64,000 nt of DNA. Origin: Porphyromonas uenonis DSM 23387 = JCM 13868 (GTDB lineage: Bacteria > Bacteroidota > Bacteroidia > Bacteroidales > Porphyromonadaceae). A model generated the notes under the pieces. That model made no database searches and was not told the DNA's origin. It was given only the letters and a program-made list of their open reading frames with translations. The stretch spans positions 204,470 through 268,469 of the forward strand of contig NZ_KI535306.1 in assembly GCF_000482365.1 (NCBI RefSeq), read 5' to 3'. The position numbers were made by a program, and so were the translations under genes. Positions 1 through 8,295 of the stretch are shown here, piece after piece (the first letter of the stretch is position 1; each line of letters starts with the position of its first letter).

Positions 1-40
1 GTCTTAATCCTTGTTCTAATGGAAGATGCTCTGCGAGAGC
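1..40. CRISPR. possible terminal CRISPR repeat at window edge
   Basis: The window opens with GTCTTAATCCTTGTTCTAAT followed by GGAAGATGCTCTGCGAGAGC. The start resembles the GTCTTAATCC-type repeats I associate with Bacteroidetes CRISPR arrays, and the 3' part can form a small GCTCT/AGAGC hairpin. No second copy follows, so this would be the last repeat of an array lying upstream. The exact coincidence with position 1 would fit an assembly break at a repeat. No cas gene is present here. It could equally be an unrelated palindromic intergenic sequence. Confidence 0.3.
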
Positions 41-254
41 CAATTTTAAGACGCACTGACTATCAGCTGGTTACAGCACCATTTTCGGAAAATCCGCTTG
101 ATTTTCAAGGAAAAAGTGTACCTAACTGCCCGCAAATATACGAATTTTCCAGATCTCCCCATGAGGCGACACATTATACAGAGTGACTTCATCTACGCCT
201 CTATCAAGGAATTCGAAAGATGCCTCGGTGGAGATTGTGGATTATCCAAAGAGG

Positions 255-365
255 TACGAACAAATTCTTCCGAAGTTTCATTTGATTCCTCCGAAGTTTC
301 ATTTCGCCTCCACGTGGAGGATTTTCATTTTCCACCTGGGAATCTTCTTTTCCAACGGCAGAAGT
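255..365. repeat. degenerate palindromic-unit (brick) array
   Basis: Bases 1-516 hold no convincing gene. This part contains two nearly identical units, TTCCGAAGTTTCATTTGATT and CTCCGAAGTTTCATTTCGCC. They are followed by CTCCACGTGGAG and a TTTTCC..GGGAA..TTTTCC series. The same TTCCGAAGTTTCATTTGATT motif recurs in the cores of the larger elements at 13098, 37161, 49915 and 63213. It lies about 100 bp upstream of the first promoter. It is a minisatellite of short TTCC/GGAA half-palindromes and not coding sequence. Confidence 0.6.
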
Positions 366-465
366 GATTCGTCCCAACGGGGAGGGTCGCTGTCTGGCTC
401 GTGGGTTCGTGAGTGGTACCTACTACTGGGTAGGTTTGCGGGGGCGTTTCCTTCGTAAAGAGGTA

Positions 466-473
466 TAACTTTG
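466..473 (+). promoter_or_regulatory. -7 promoter box TAACTTTG
   Basis: TAACTTTG matches the Bacteroidetes -7 consensus TAnnTTTG and lies 43 bp upstream of the methyltransferase start. A clear -33 TTG is not obvious; a TTTG at about 434 is a candidate. Confidence 0.6.
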
Positions 474-516
474 CGGTGTAATAGATCCATACAAGCTGTA
501 CACCTCGCAGAAACTG

Positions 517-1182
517 ATGGCTAAGGCTCAGCATAACGCATATACCAAGCAGATGCACCGCTACGATGCGCTCATGACGGGACGCTCCTGGTGGGGGCAT
601 CTCTTTATGAATGGTCTCTGGCAGGTGAATCAGCTACAGATGGCGGCAGAGGTCTTGGCCATGATCCCCGATGACTTTGCGGGGCGGCTACTAGATGTGC
701 CAGTGGGGACTGCGGTCTTCACCTGCGACAAGTATAAGCAACTTGCCAAGGCTCAGATCACTGCGCTGGACTACTCCGAGAAGATGCTCGAGATGGCTGC
801 CCACCGCTTTGAGGTGGAGGGGGTGACCAATGTATCGCTCGTGCAGGGTGATGTGGGGGCGATGCCCTTTGCCGATGGGGAGTTTGACTATCTGCTCACG
901 ATGAGTGGTTTGCAGGCCTTTCCCGACAAGGAGCGAGCCCTCCGTGAGATGCACCGTGTGCTAAAGCCTGGAGGGAGACTGTGTGGATGCTTTTACGTGC
1001 GTGGGGAGCACCGCGTGGGCGACTGGATAGCTCGCCATATATTGGAGCGCAAGGGGTACTACTGCCCGCCACACTACACAGCCCCGGAGGCGGTGGCAAT
1101 TCTTCGGGACCTCTTTGGGGAGCGTATCTCCGTACATCAGTACCACGCTATGCTCATCTGCTCAGTAATCAAAGATAGGTAA
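517..1182 (+). CDS. class I SAM-dependent methyltransferase (Methyltransf_11 type)
   Basis: This 221-residue protein has the Rossmann-fold methyltransferase pattern. Motif I is LLDVPVGT (about residues 58-65), an acidic residue closes strand 2 (ALDYS, D85), motif III is GDVGAMPF (111-118), and a post-motif REMHRVLKPGGRL lies at about 143-155. The layout is that of UbiE/COQ5-like small-molecule methyltransferases, but the substrate cannot be read from sequence. Motif I has Pro-Val where many relatives have Gly-Cys/Ala-Gly. The start is set by a promoter at 466-473. The next gene, a TetR regulator, begins 11 bases after the stop, so the two are probably co-transcribed. It is probably cytoplasmic, with no signal peptide. 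Confidence 0.8.
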   Translation: MAKAQHNAYTKQMHRYDALMTGRSWWGHLFMNGLWQVNQLQMAAEVLAMIPDDFAGRLLDVPVGTAVFTCDKYKQLAKAQITALDYSEKMLEMAAHRFEVEGVTNVSLVQGDVGAMPFADGEFDYLLTMSGLQAFPDKERALREMHRVLKPGGRLCGCFYVRGEHRVGDWIARHILERKGYYCPPHYTAPEAVAILRDLFGERISVHQYHAMLICSVIKDR

Positions 1183-1193
1183 GCAAACGAACT

Positions 1194-1814
1194 ATGAATA
1201 GTCCGACACCAGATATACAGCAGCGTATCGAGGAGGGTGCCTTGCGGCTCTTCTCTCGGCATGGCTACATAGGCACCTCGATGCGTATGGTGGCCAAGGA
1301 GGCTTACGCCTCGCTGGGCAGTATATACTACTATTATGAGGACAAGGAGGCACTCTTTCGCTCGCTCGTAGAGCCTGCGATCAGAGGGCTAGAGGCACTT
1401 TACGCCTTACCGCCTGAGGATCAAGATATGGAGATGGATATGCTGGACCCCGAGGAGCGTAAGCGGAGGGGCTACTCGAAGTCACCCTTCTACCAGTACA
1501 TCATCGATCATGCGGAGGCTCTGCGACTGGTCTTCTTCGCCAGTGCAGGCTCCTATCTGGATCACTACGAGGATCGGCTCAATCAGCTGAGCAACGAGGC
1601 GACCATCCGCTACTTCGAGCGGTATCGGGAGCTGCATCCCGACTGGAAAGCCGAGGTCGATCCTTCCTTCATCGATATTTACTCAGCCTTTATCACGGCA
1701 ACCATCAAAACTATACTACAGCGGTCCGACACCAGTCCAGAGGAGCTGGCACGGTTCTGTCAGTGCCACGAGAAGTTTAGCTTCGGCGGTTGGCGAGCAC
1801 TCTTAGGGGGCTAG
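1194..1814 (+). CDS. TetR/AcrR-family transcriptional regulator
   Basis: The N-terminal region (about residues 8-58) is a TetR helix-turn-helix. The series is GALRLFSRHGYIGTSMRMVAKEA, then ASLGSIYYYYEDKEALFRSLV, including the recognition-helix GS.YYY and K-EAL landmarks. The C-terminal 140 residues are the variable ligand-binding domain, rich in aromatic and acidic residues. Length (206 aa) is typical. It sits directly downstream of the methyltransferase and ends in a terminator that includes its own stop codon. It is therefore co-expressed with the methyltransferase and separate from the TonB receptor that follows. It may regulate either; the ligand is unknown. Confidence 0.88.
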   Translation: MNSPTPDIQQRIEEGALRLFSRHGYIGTSMRMVAKEAYASLGSIYYYYEDKEALFRSLVEPAIRGLEALYALPPEDQDMEMDMLDPEERKRRGYSKSPFYQYIIDHAEALRLVFFASAGSYLDHYEDRLNQLSNEATIRYFERYRELHPDWKAEVDPSFIDIYSAFITATIKTILQRSDTSPEELARFCQCHEKFSFGGWRALLGG

Positions 1815-1841
1815 TGAAACAGTTCACTAGACCCTTTTTTT
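1811..1841 (+). terminator. intrinsic terminator after tetR gene
   Basis: CTAGTGAA-cag-TTCACTAG is a perfect 8-bp stem followed by accTTTTTTT. The stem begins at the TetR stop codon (TAG at 1812-1814). Confidence 0.85.
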
Positions 1842-1906
1842 GAACACTTAGCGAAAGACGTTCAGTTTCCCCTCTCTTCCCAATAAGCAAATCAACTAAC
1901 TAATCA

Positions 1907-4243
1907 ATGAGACGATACAGACTACTATTACTAATCACGCTACTCTCCCTCAGCGCAGCAGTAGCTCAGGAGTACCACTACCGTGGCAACGTACTAGATG
2001 ACGCTACGGGCGAACCCCTCATCGGTGCCAATGTCTATGCCGAGCCAAAAGGTGCTGGAGCCGTCACCGATGCCGAGGGACACTGGGAGCTCACCTCCAA
2101 GCAGCGGGTCAAGAGACTCGTCGTGAGCTATGTGGGCTACAAGAGCAAGCGCATCACATCACCACGGCAAGATGGCAAGCCGATCAGCGTGAGACTAGAG
2201 GTCGACGAGACGACGCTAGGCAGTGTCGTCGTCGTTGCCAAGCGTCAGGAGCGCGCTCTGCGTGAGTCCGCTATGCCTATCTCGGTCATCTCGATGCGAC
2301 AGCTACAAGGTACCGCCTCCTCGATAGACGAGGTGCTGTCTCGCACTACGGGTGTGACGCTGCGCAATACGGGCGGACTAGGGAGTGCCTCGCGCATATC
2401 GCTACGTGGACTAGAGGGCAAGCGAATGGGCATCTACATTGACGAGACACCCTTTGGCGAGATGAGCGACTTCATCTCGATCAATGACATCCCGACCGAT
2501 ATGATCGAGCGGGTGGAGGTCTACAAGGGGATCGTACCCTACAAGTTTGGCGGCTCAGCTATGGGCGGAGCGGTGAATGTGGTGCTCAAGGAGTACCCGC
2601 CGAAGTACTTTGACGCTTCGTATGAGGTAGGGTCGTACAATTCGCACATGCTCTCGACAGTCTTCAAGCGTACCCTGGAGGATGCAGGCGTGCAGTTTGG
2701 CGTAGGCGGTACGCTCGCCTACTCGGACAACAACTACAAGATGGAGTTGCCACACTACAAGGATCGGATCGTGAGGCGCGACCACGATCAGTTTCGGAAA
2801 GCGATCCTAGGCGGTAGCCTCAAGGCGACGAAGTGGTGGTTTGACGAGATCAAGCTAGAGTGCGCTGGGACCTACATTCACAGAGAAATACAGGGCTTCG
2901 AGTGGGACGTACGAGAAGCTTTTACCCTCTCCAAGGGATTGGCTGTGGAGAGTACCTTCAAGCGTGCAGACTTCTTCCTTCCAGGGCTAGATCTAGACGC
3001 ATCGGTCGGGGTGGTCTTCGGGCAGAATGGACTGACCGACAAGGCTGCGCATCGCTACGATTGGGATGGCAAGGAGTACCCCGCGGGCTCCTCTTATGGG
3101 GGCGAGCTATCGAGCATACCTACCGATGGGGTCAATCGAACGATCAACTTGGTGGACAAGGTCAACCTAAACTATACGCTAGACCGCCATCAAGCTTTCA
3201 ACCTCAACCTGTGCCACACCTACGCTTATCGCAATCCTACGGACACGCTTATGGATCGAGCTTTGGGCTATAAGGCGAACTTCAAGAGCCGTATGAACAG
3301 CCTCACGGCGGGAGCTTCCTACGACCTCACGCTCCTTGATGATCGGCTCCAGAATGCGGTCACTGCAAAGTACTACAACTACCGCTCTCGCTCTAAGGTC
3401 ATCGGAACCATCAGTATGGGCGACCTCAAGGATGTGGAGACTAACCGACACTTCTTCGGCTGGAGCGAAGCTATCCGCTACCGCTTCACGCCAGACTTCC
3501 TGATCAAGGCTTCCTATGCGGACGAGGTGCGCATACCTACGAGTGAGGAGCTACTAGGCAATGGCTACTCGATCAGCGCCTCGACCGACCTGCGCCCCGA
3601 GCATAGCCGTGGGGGCAACGTTGGCTTAGTCTATCGCAACTTCTCGCCCACGTCGGGGCAGTTGATCGAGGCTGAGGTCAATGCTTTCGGCTCTTACGTC
3701 ACCGATATGATCCGCTTCATGCCAGGGATTATCCCCTCCATGAGTTGCTATCAGAACTTCGGAAGCATCCGCACGTGGGGCGTAGAGGGCGAGGTGAAGT
3801 GGGATGCCCTCCCCTGGCTCTACCTCTATGGCAATGCAACCTACCAAGACCTCAGAGACACGCGCCGACTGATCCCCTCGACGAATGTCGCTAACCCGAC
3901 TTACCTCAAGCGTATGCCAAACATCCCCTACTTCCTAGCCAATGCGGGCTTGGAGCTACACAAGGAGAACCTCTTCGGCGGGGAGGGCTACAACAGCCGT
4001 CTGATGCTCGATGCCTCCTATGTGCATCAGTACTACTACGACTTCGAGGTGAGCCAGTACCAAGAGCGCAAGATACCGACTGCTCTGCGCCTAGACTTAG
4101 GACTAGAGCAGAGCCTGCGCAATAATCAGTGGACGATCACCTTCAAAGTCAAGAACCTGACCAACCAGCGTCAGATGTCGGAGCTAAACCGTCCGTTACC
4201 AGGTATTAACTTCTCGGTAAAGCTGCGATACCTCTTCAGATGA
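1907..4243 (+). CDS. TonB-dependent outer-membrane receptor, XusA-like
   Basis: A 778-residue TonB-dependent receptor. It has a signal peptide ending near SAAVAQ (residue 21), and an N-terminal carboxypeptidase-regulatory-like domain (about 24-110, GNVLDDATGEPLIGANVYAEPKG). The plug domain is at about 115-230 (ISVISMRQL, SRISLRGLEGKRMGIYIDETPFG, IERVEVYKGIVPYKFGGSAMGGAVNVV). A 22-strand barrel follows, ending in aromatic ...VKLRYLFR. The regulatory-like domain and missing SusD partner separate it from glycan Sus systems. The ATGA overlap with a DUF4374 gene suggests transport of ferric siderophores, by analogy with Bacteroides XusA/XusB. The substrate is inferred from that pairing only. Confidence 0.85.
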   Translation: MRRYRLLLLITLLSLSAAVAQEYHYRGNVLDDATGEPLIGANVYAEPKGAGAVTDAEGHWELTSKQRVKRLVVSYVGYKSKRITSPRQDGKPISVRLEVDETTLGSVVVVAKRQERALRESAMPISVISMRQLQGTASSIDEVLSRTTGVTLRNTGGLGSASRISLRGLEGKRMGIYIDETPFGEMSDFISINDIPTDMIERVEVYKGIVPYKFGGSAMGGAVNVVLKEYPPKYFDASYEVGSYNSHMLSTVFKRTLEDAGVQFGVGGTLAYSDNNYKMELPHYKDRIVRRDHDQFRKAILGGSLKATKWWFDEIKLECAGTYIHREIQGFEWDVREAFTLSKGLAVESTFKRADFFLPGLDLDASVGVVFGQNGLTDKAAHRYDWDGKEYPAGSSYGGELSSIPTDGVNRTINLVDKVNLNYTLDRHQAFNLNLCHTYAYRNPTDTLMDRALGYKANFKSRMNSLTAGASYDLTLLDDRLQNAVTAKYYNYRSRSKVIGTISMGDLKDVETNRHFFGWSEAIRYRFTPDFLIKASYADEVRIPTSEELLGNGYSISASTDLRPEHSRGGNVGLVYRNFSPTSGQLIEAEVNAFGSYVTDMIRFMPGIIPSMSCYQNFGSIRTWGVEGEVKWDALPWLYLYGNATYQDLRDTRRLIPSTNVANPTYLKRMPNIPYFLANAGLELHKENLFGGEGYNSRLMLDASYVHQYYYDFEVSQYQERKIPTALRLDLGLEQSLRNNQWTITFKVKNLTNQRQMSELNRPLPGINFSVKLRYLFR

Positions 4244-4281
4244 CAACTACATATTCACCAATTCAAATAACAGATTTCACT

Positions 4282-5535
4282 ATGAACAGATTCAACAAAC
4301 TAACCAACAGGCTCACCCTTATCGCTACCCTCCTACTAGGGCTAGCGCTCACCAGCTGTGACAAGGAGCCTAAGCCGACACCCCAGACGGGTAGCGAGCG
4401 GATTCTCTTCTCCACCTCAATAATGAATGCGGACGGTGCCTCAGGCAATGGTTACCTGCAGGCTATCGGCGCTATCGAGGCGAAGAAGTACGATAACAGC
4501 CGTGGCGTGCCGGTCGGGTTCGGCACGGAGCCTATCTACTGCGGAGATCATCTCTACGTCCTACCCGACTATATGGGTATGGGCAAGACTGAGCTCGTCT
4601 ACTACACCGTAAGCAAGGAGTTGCAGTTCACCAAGCGTGGCGCTATGGAGCTCCCAGGAGGAGCTGGTGCCTGCAATGTGGTCGAGGTCTCTCCTGAGAA
4701 GGCTTACATCAGCTTCCAAAACATCGGACAGGTCTGGGCGTTTAACCCCAAGACGATGACCAAGACGGCCGTGATAGACCTCAACCAGTACAAGCACGCT
4801 GATACCAATGTGATGCCTGGTGCTATGGCAGTACGCGACGGCAAGCTCTACGTAGGGCTCTGCCAGTTGGACTCCAAGTGGATGCCACTACACAAGGAGG
4901 TCGAGCTGGCGCTCATAGACATCGCAACGGACAAGGTGGAGAAGAAGATTTCCTCCTCCACCTCGGGGCTCTCTGTCGCTACCCGTCCGATCGTGGCTAA
5001 CTCGATCTTCCTCGATGACAAGGGCGATCTGTACATACTCTGCATGGGGAGCTTTGGCTTCAACCCTGAGTTCCCTGGAGGTATCGTTCGCATCAAAAAG
5101 GGTGAGACCGAGATCGACCCCTCATGGTCTATGAATCTCTCGGAGATCAACATCGAGGTCAAGGGCGTCCTACCCCAGACGACCAAGCTCCCCGCCAACT
5201 ACATCGGATCGATGCGCTACGTCTCTGGCTCTAAGGCGGTCGCCATCATGGGCATCTATGCGCTCGACCCCACGAGCAAGAACCCCTACACGGCTCTCTA
5301 CTGTATTCCTACGGTCATCGACCTAGAGCAGCGTACCATCCAGCAGATTGAGGGTATCCCAGCGTCCAATCCTCACGCATTGGCCCTCGGGTGGTACAAC
5401 GATCGGATCATGATCGGCTCGGCAGGCAAGGAGCGTAGCGGATTCTACTCCTACGATCCTAAGACAGGCGCTGTCTCCGACGGCCCCGTCTTTGAAATAG
5501 AGGGCAATCCCGTCTCCTTCTACCAGATGAAGTAG
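4282..5535 (+). CDS. DUF4374 lipoprotein, XusB-like siderophore-binding partner
   Basis: An in-frame ATG at 4240 overlaps the receptor stop, but the ATG at 4282 (MNRFNKLTNRL) directly precedes a lipoprotein signal with lipobox LALTSC, so that start is preferred (417 aa). The mature protein shows repeated short beta segments (AYISFQNIGQVWAFNPKTMTKTAVIDL, GKLYVGLCQLDSK, DLYILCMGSFGFNPEFPGGIVRIKKG) as expected of a beta-propeller. DUF4374 includes Bacteroides XusB, a surface lipoprotein that binds enterobactin-type siderophores next to a TonB receptor. The third Xus component, the PepSY membrane protein XusC, is absent; a terminator follows. The family call is fairly firm; the siderophore role is inferred. 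Confidence 0.78.
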   Translation: MNRFNKLTNRLTLIATLLLGLALTSCDKEPKPTPQTGSERILFSTSIMNADGASGNGYLQAIGAIEAKKYDNSRGVPVGFGTEPIYCGDHLYVLPDYMGMGKTELVYYTVSKELQFTKRGAMELPGGAGACNVVEVSPEKAYISFQNIGQVWAFNPKTMTKTAVIDLNQYKHADTNVMPGAMAVRDGKLYVGLCQLDSKWMPLHKEVELALIDIATDKVEKKISSSTSGLSVATRPIVANSIFLDDKGDLYILCMGSFGFNPEFPGGIVRIKKGETEIDPSWSMNLSEINIEVKGVLPQTTKLPANYIGSMRYVSGSKAVAIMGIYALDPTSKNPYTALYCIPTVIDLEQRTIQQIEGIPASNPHALALGWYNDRIMIGSAGKERSGFYSYDPKTGAVSDGPVFEIEGNPVSFYQMK

Positions 5536-5551
5536 CCCTGCCACATCACCA

Positions 5552-5596
5552 AGAGAGGCTCCATCGCTCATTCAGCGGTGGAGCCTCTTGCTTTGT
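5552..5596 (+). terminator. intrinsic terminator after DUF4374 gene
   Basis: AGAGGCTCCA...TGGAGCCTCT forms a long stem around a GCTcattcAGC inner stem, with a TTGCTTTG tail. It ends the TonB receptor/DUF4374 unit. Confidence 0.8.
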
Positions 5597-5604
5597 ACCA
5601 TCTT

Positions 5605-5760
5605 CCAAGGAGGAAGTGTTCAATAGCTCACGAGGAAACGAAAATTCCCCACGGAGGGCCGAAATAAAAGTTCGGAAGAATGAAATGAAACTTCGGAAGT
5701 ATGAAATCAAAGTTCCGAAGAATTTTCCGACTCCTCCGTGGCGAATTTCAATCTCTTCAG
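5605..5760. repeat. brick-type palindromic array upstream of pyrH
   Basis: Alternating short units carry GGAGGAA, TTCGGAAG, AAACTTCGGAAG and ACTCCTCCG motifs (for example AAGTTCGGAAGAATGAAATG then AAACTTCGGAAGTATGAAAT). This is the same vocabulary as the cores of the large intergenic elements elsewhere. No terminal inverted repeats of the AGGGCTGACG type are seen, so it is either a relic or a free minisatellite. It occupies the gap between the terminator at 5552 and the pyrH promoter at 5803. Confidence 0.6.
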
Positions 5761-5802
5761 GAGATTTCCCCAGCGCGGCTTCACCGCTAAGCTCTTTTTC
5801 CC

Positions 5803-5810
5803 TATCTTTG
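5803..5810 (+). promoter_or_regulatory. pyrH -7 promoter box TATCTTTG
   Basis: TATCTTTG, a perfect TAnnTTTG match, lies 27 bp upstream of the pyrH ATG. The brick array ends just upstream of the expected -33 region. Confidence 0.7.
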
Positions 5811-5837
5811 TAGAGGATACAATGAGATAAGACCATT

Positions 5838-6563
5838 ATGGCTCACTACAAACGAGTACTACTCAAGCTCAGCGGCGAGTCGCTCGCGGCGGGCTCTAAG
5901 CAAGGCATCGACACGACACGGCTACACGACTACGCCTCGCAGATCATCGAGATCAGCGATATGGGCGTCGAGGTGGCGATCGTCGTGGGCGGTGGCAACA
6001 TATTCCGAGGGATGGCAGGCTCTGCCGAGGGGCTGGACCGTGTGTCGGGCGACCGTATGGGCATGCTCGCCACGGTCATCAATGCGCTCGCCATCAGCGC
6101 TGCGATCAATGCGCAGTGCCCCGCCATACAAGGCACGCCTCGTGCGGTCGTCATGACCAGTACGCCGATGGAGCCCTACGCTCGCTACTACGATGCGCTC
6201 ACGGCTCGCCAACTGCTAGCGCAGGGGCATATCGTCTTCATCGCTGGCGGTACGGGCAATCCGTTTTTCACCACCGACTCTGCCTCAGCTCTGCGTGGCA
6301 TAGAGCTACAAGCTGACATTATGCTCAAGGGGACCCGCGTCGACGGCATCTACACAGCCGATCCAGAGCGCGACCCCTCAGCGACGAAGCTCTCTCGGCT
6401 CACCTACCAAGAGGTGTACGACCGTGGGCTCAGGATTATGGACCTGACCGCTATGACGCTTTGTCAGGAGAACCACCTGCCGATCATCGTCTTTGACATG
6501 GACACGACGGGCAACCTGGCTCGTGTGATGCGTGGCGAGGAGATCGGATCAATCGTTTCCTAA
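5838..6563 (+). CDS. pyrH: UMP kinase
   Basis: This 241-residue protein phosphorylates UMP to UDP in pyrimidine nucleotide synthesis. It shows the amino-acid-kinase fold signatures: LKLSGESLAAG near the N-terminus (phosphate binding), VVGGGNIFRG at about 49-58, GGTGNPFFTTDSASALRG, and the C-terminal KGTRVDGIYTADPERDPSA substrate region. Length matches bacterial PyrH. The adjacent promoter fixes the start. frr follows 31 bp downstream, the common bacterial pyrH-frr pairing. It is cytoplasmic and hexameric in known members. Confidence 0.97.
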   Translation: MAHYKRVLLKLSGESLAAGSKQGIDTTRLHDYASQIIEISDMGVEVAIVVGGGNIFRGMAGSAEGLDRVSGDRMGMLATVINALAISAAINAQCPAIQGTPRAVVMTSTPMEPYARYYDALTARQLLAQGHIVFIAGGTGNPFFTTDSASALRGIELQADIMLKGTRVDGIYTADPERDPSATKLSRLTYQEVYDRGLRIMDLTAMTLCQENHLPIIVFDMDTTGNLARVMRGEEIGSIVS

Positions 6564-6594
6564 TCAATAACCTAGAAACCAATCACAACGAAAT

Positions 6595-7155
6595 ATGAGT
6601 ACAAGCCAATTTACTAAACCTGCTGAGCAGTCTATGCTCAAAGCTGTCGAATTCCTCCAGGACAAGCTAGACCGCATACGTGCGGGTAAGGCGAATCCTG
6701 TCCTTCTGGACGACATAACCGTCGAGGCTTACGGGGCACCGATGCCTCTCAATCAGGTTGCCACTGTGACTGTACCCGATGCGCGCACGCTCGCTATCAC
6801 ACCGTGGGACAAGAAGCTCATCAAGGATATCGAGAAGGGTATCCTCGACTCTAACCTAGGCATCACACCGACCAACAATGGCGAGATGATCCGCATCGCT
6901 ATGCCCCCACTCACGGAGGAGCGCCGCAAGGAGCTAGTCAAGCAGTCTAAGGCTGAGAGCGAGGAGGCTAAGATCAGCATCCGCAACGCACGTCGTGACG
7001 CTATCGACGCTGCCAAGAAGGCGGTCAAAGCTGAGGATCTACCAGAGGATACGATCAAGCAAACGGAGAACGAAGCCCAGAAGCTTCACGACAAGTACAT
7101 AGCTCGTGTCGAGGAGGCGCTTGCGGCTAAGGAGAAGGAGATCATGACGATCTAA
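6595..7155 (+). CDS. frr: ribosome recycling factor
   Basis: A 186-residue RRF that, with EF-G, splits post-termination ribosomes. Family features are the N-terminal helix with [46 protein letters not shown] in the beta domain, and the long C-terminal helices with [22 protein letters not shown] and IRNARRDA. Length and spacing are standard. It lies 31 bp after pyrH and is probably read from the pyrH promoter. Confidence 0.97.
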   Translation: MSTSQFTKPAEQSMLKAVEFLQDKLDRIRAGKANPVLLDDITVEAYGAPMPLNQVATVTVPDARTLAITPWDKKLIKDIEKGILDSNLGITPTNNGEMIRIAMPPLTEERRKELVKQSKAESEEAKISIRNARRDAIDAAKKAVKAEDLPEDTIKQTENEAQKLHDKYIARVEEALAAKEKEIMTI

Positions 7156-7316
7156 CTCTGCGCCACTCCCCTATCACACTTCACTCTATGCAAGTCACAC
7201 CTACAGCCTGAGCGGGCAGGCGGAGCAGAGAGACTCTCTTTCGCATCGTCTGACCTTTTCCCCTCAAGCTGTGGGCTGTGGCTTTGCTCTTCCCATTTTC
7301 CCCATTTTCCTATCCT

Positions 7317-8261
7317 ATGCGAGGCAGAGTCATCAAGGTCATCGGCAACAACTGTGCAGTACACGTCCCCGAGGAGGGGCGGGTCTACTCCTGCCTGATC
7401 AAAGGGCGGGTGCGCATACAGGGCATCCGCAGTACCAACCCCGTAGTGGTCGGTGACTGGGTGCACTTCACGCCTGATCCACAGCAAGAGGTCACTTATA
7501 TAGAGTCTATCGAGCCGCGGCGCAACTACATCATACGGCGCGCCACCAACCTCTCGAAGGAGTCGCACATCCTTGCGGCAAACATTGACCTAGCCCTCCT
7601 GATGGTCACCATCGCTCGCCCTCGCACTTCCTACACCTTCATCGATCGCTTCCTAGCTACAGCTGAGGCGTACCGCATCCCCACCGAAATCCTCATCAAC
7701 AAGGTCGACGACCTCAAGCCCGACGAGGAGGAGGTGATGCGCGAACTGACCGAGATCTACACCCCACTAGGCTATCCCTGCCACCCTATATCGGCTCTAC
7801 AACAGCAAGGCACCGATGCGCTGCTATCGCTCCTCGAGGGCAAGTGCACACTCATCGCTGGGCACTCCGGCACGGGCAAGTCGACCCTGCTCAATAGCTT
7901 GATACCCGACCTAGACTTAGCCACGCAGGCGATCTCTTCGCTCTACGAGACGGGGCAGCACACGACCACTTACTCGGAGATGTATCAGCTACCGAGCCCG
8001 CACTCGGGCTGGATCATTGACACGCCTGGGATCAAAGCTTTTGGCACACTAGAGATGAGCGAGGAGGACACGAGCCACTTCTTTCGTGAGTTCTTCGCCT
8101 ATTCGAGCGACTGTCGCTTTGCCAATTGCACGCACCTCCACGAGCCTGGCTGCGCTGTCCTCAAGGCGCTGGAGGAGGGACGCATAGCCCCCTCACGGTA
8201 CAAGAGCTATCTGAGCATTCTCCAGGACGAGCACAGCGGGCCCTACCGACCCGAGCAGTAA
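7317..8261 (+). CDS. rsgA: ribosome small-subunit-dependent GTPase A
   Basis: RsgA (314 aa from this start) is a late 30S assembly GTPase. It has an N-terminal OB fold (RGRVIKVIGNNCAVHVPEEGRVYSCLIKGR...VVVGDWVHF) and a circularly permuted GTPase. G4 (LINKVDD) precedes G1 (AGHSGTGKSTLLN), and G3 (IDTPGIKAFG) follows. The C-terminal zinc knuckle reads CRFANCTHLHEPGC. An upstream in-frame ATG at 7278 would add 13 hydrophobic residues not seen in the family, so 7317 (MRGRVIKV) is chosen. It lies about 160 bp after frr and may have its own promoter. Confidence 0.95.
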   Translation: MRGRVIKVIGNNCAVHVPEEGRVYSCLIKGRVRIQGIRSTNPVVVGDWVHFTPDPQQEVTYIESIEPRRNYIIRRATNLSKESHILAANIDLALLMVTIARPRTSYTFIDRFLATAEAYRIPTEILINKVDDLKPDEEEVMRELTEIYTPLGYPCHPISALQQQGTDALLSLLEGKCTLIAGHSGTGKSTLLNSLIPDLDLATQAISSLYETGQHTTTYSEMYQLPSPHSGWIIDTPGIKAFGTLEMSEEDTSHFFREFFAYSSDCRFANCTHLHEPGCAVLKALEEGRIAPSRYKSYLSILQDEHSGPYRPEQ

Positions 8262-8295
8262 GTCCCAAACGCATACACACATTAACCAAACGATT

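Noticed and set aside
98-458. Overlapping open frames of about 90 codons in the first 460 bases
   Set aside because: They run through the palindromic brick array, have no family resemblance and conflict with the promoter at 466-473.
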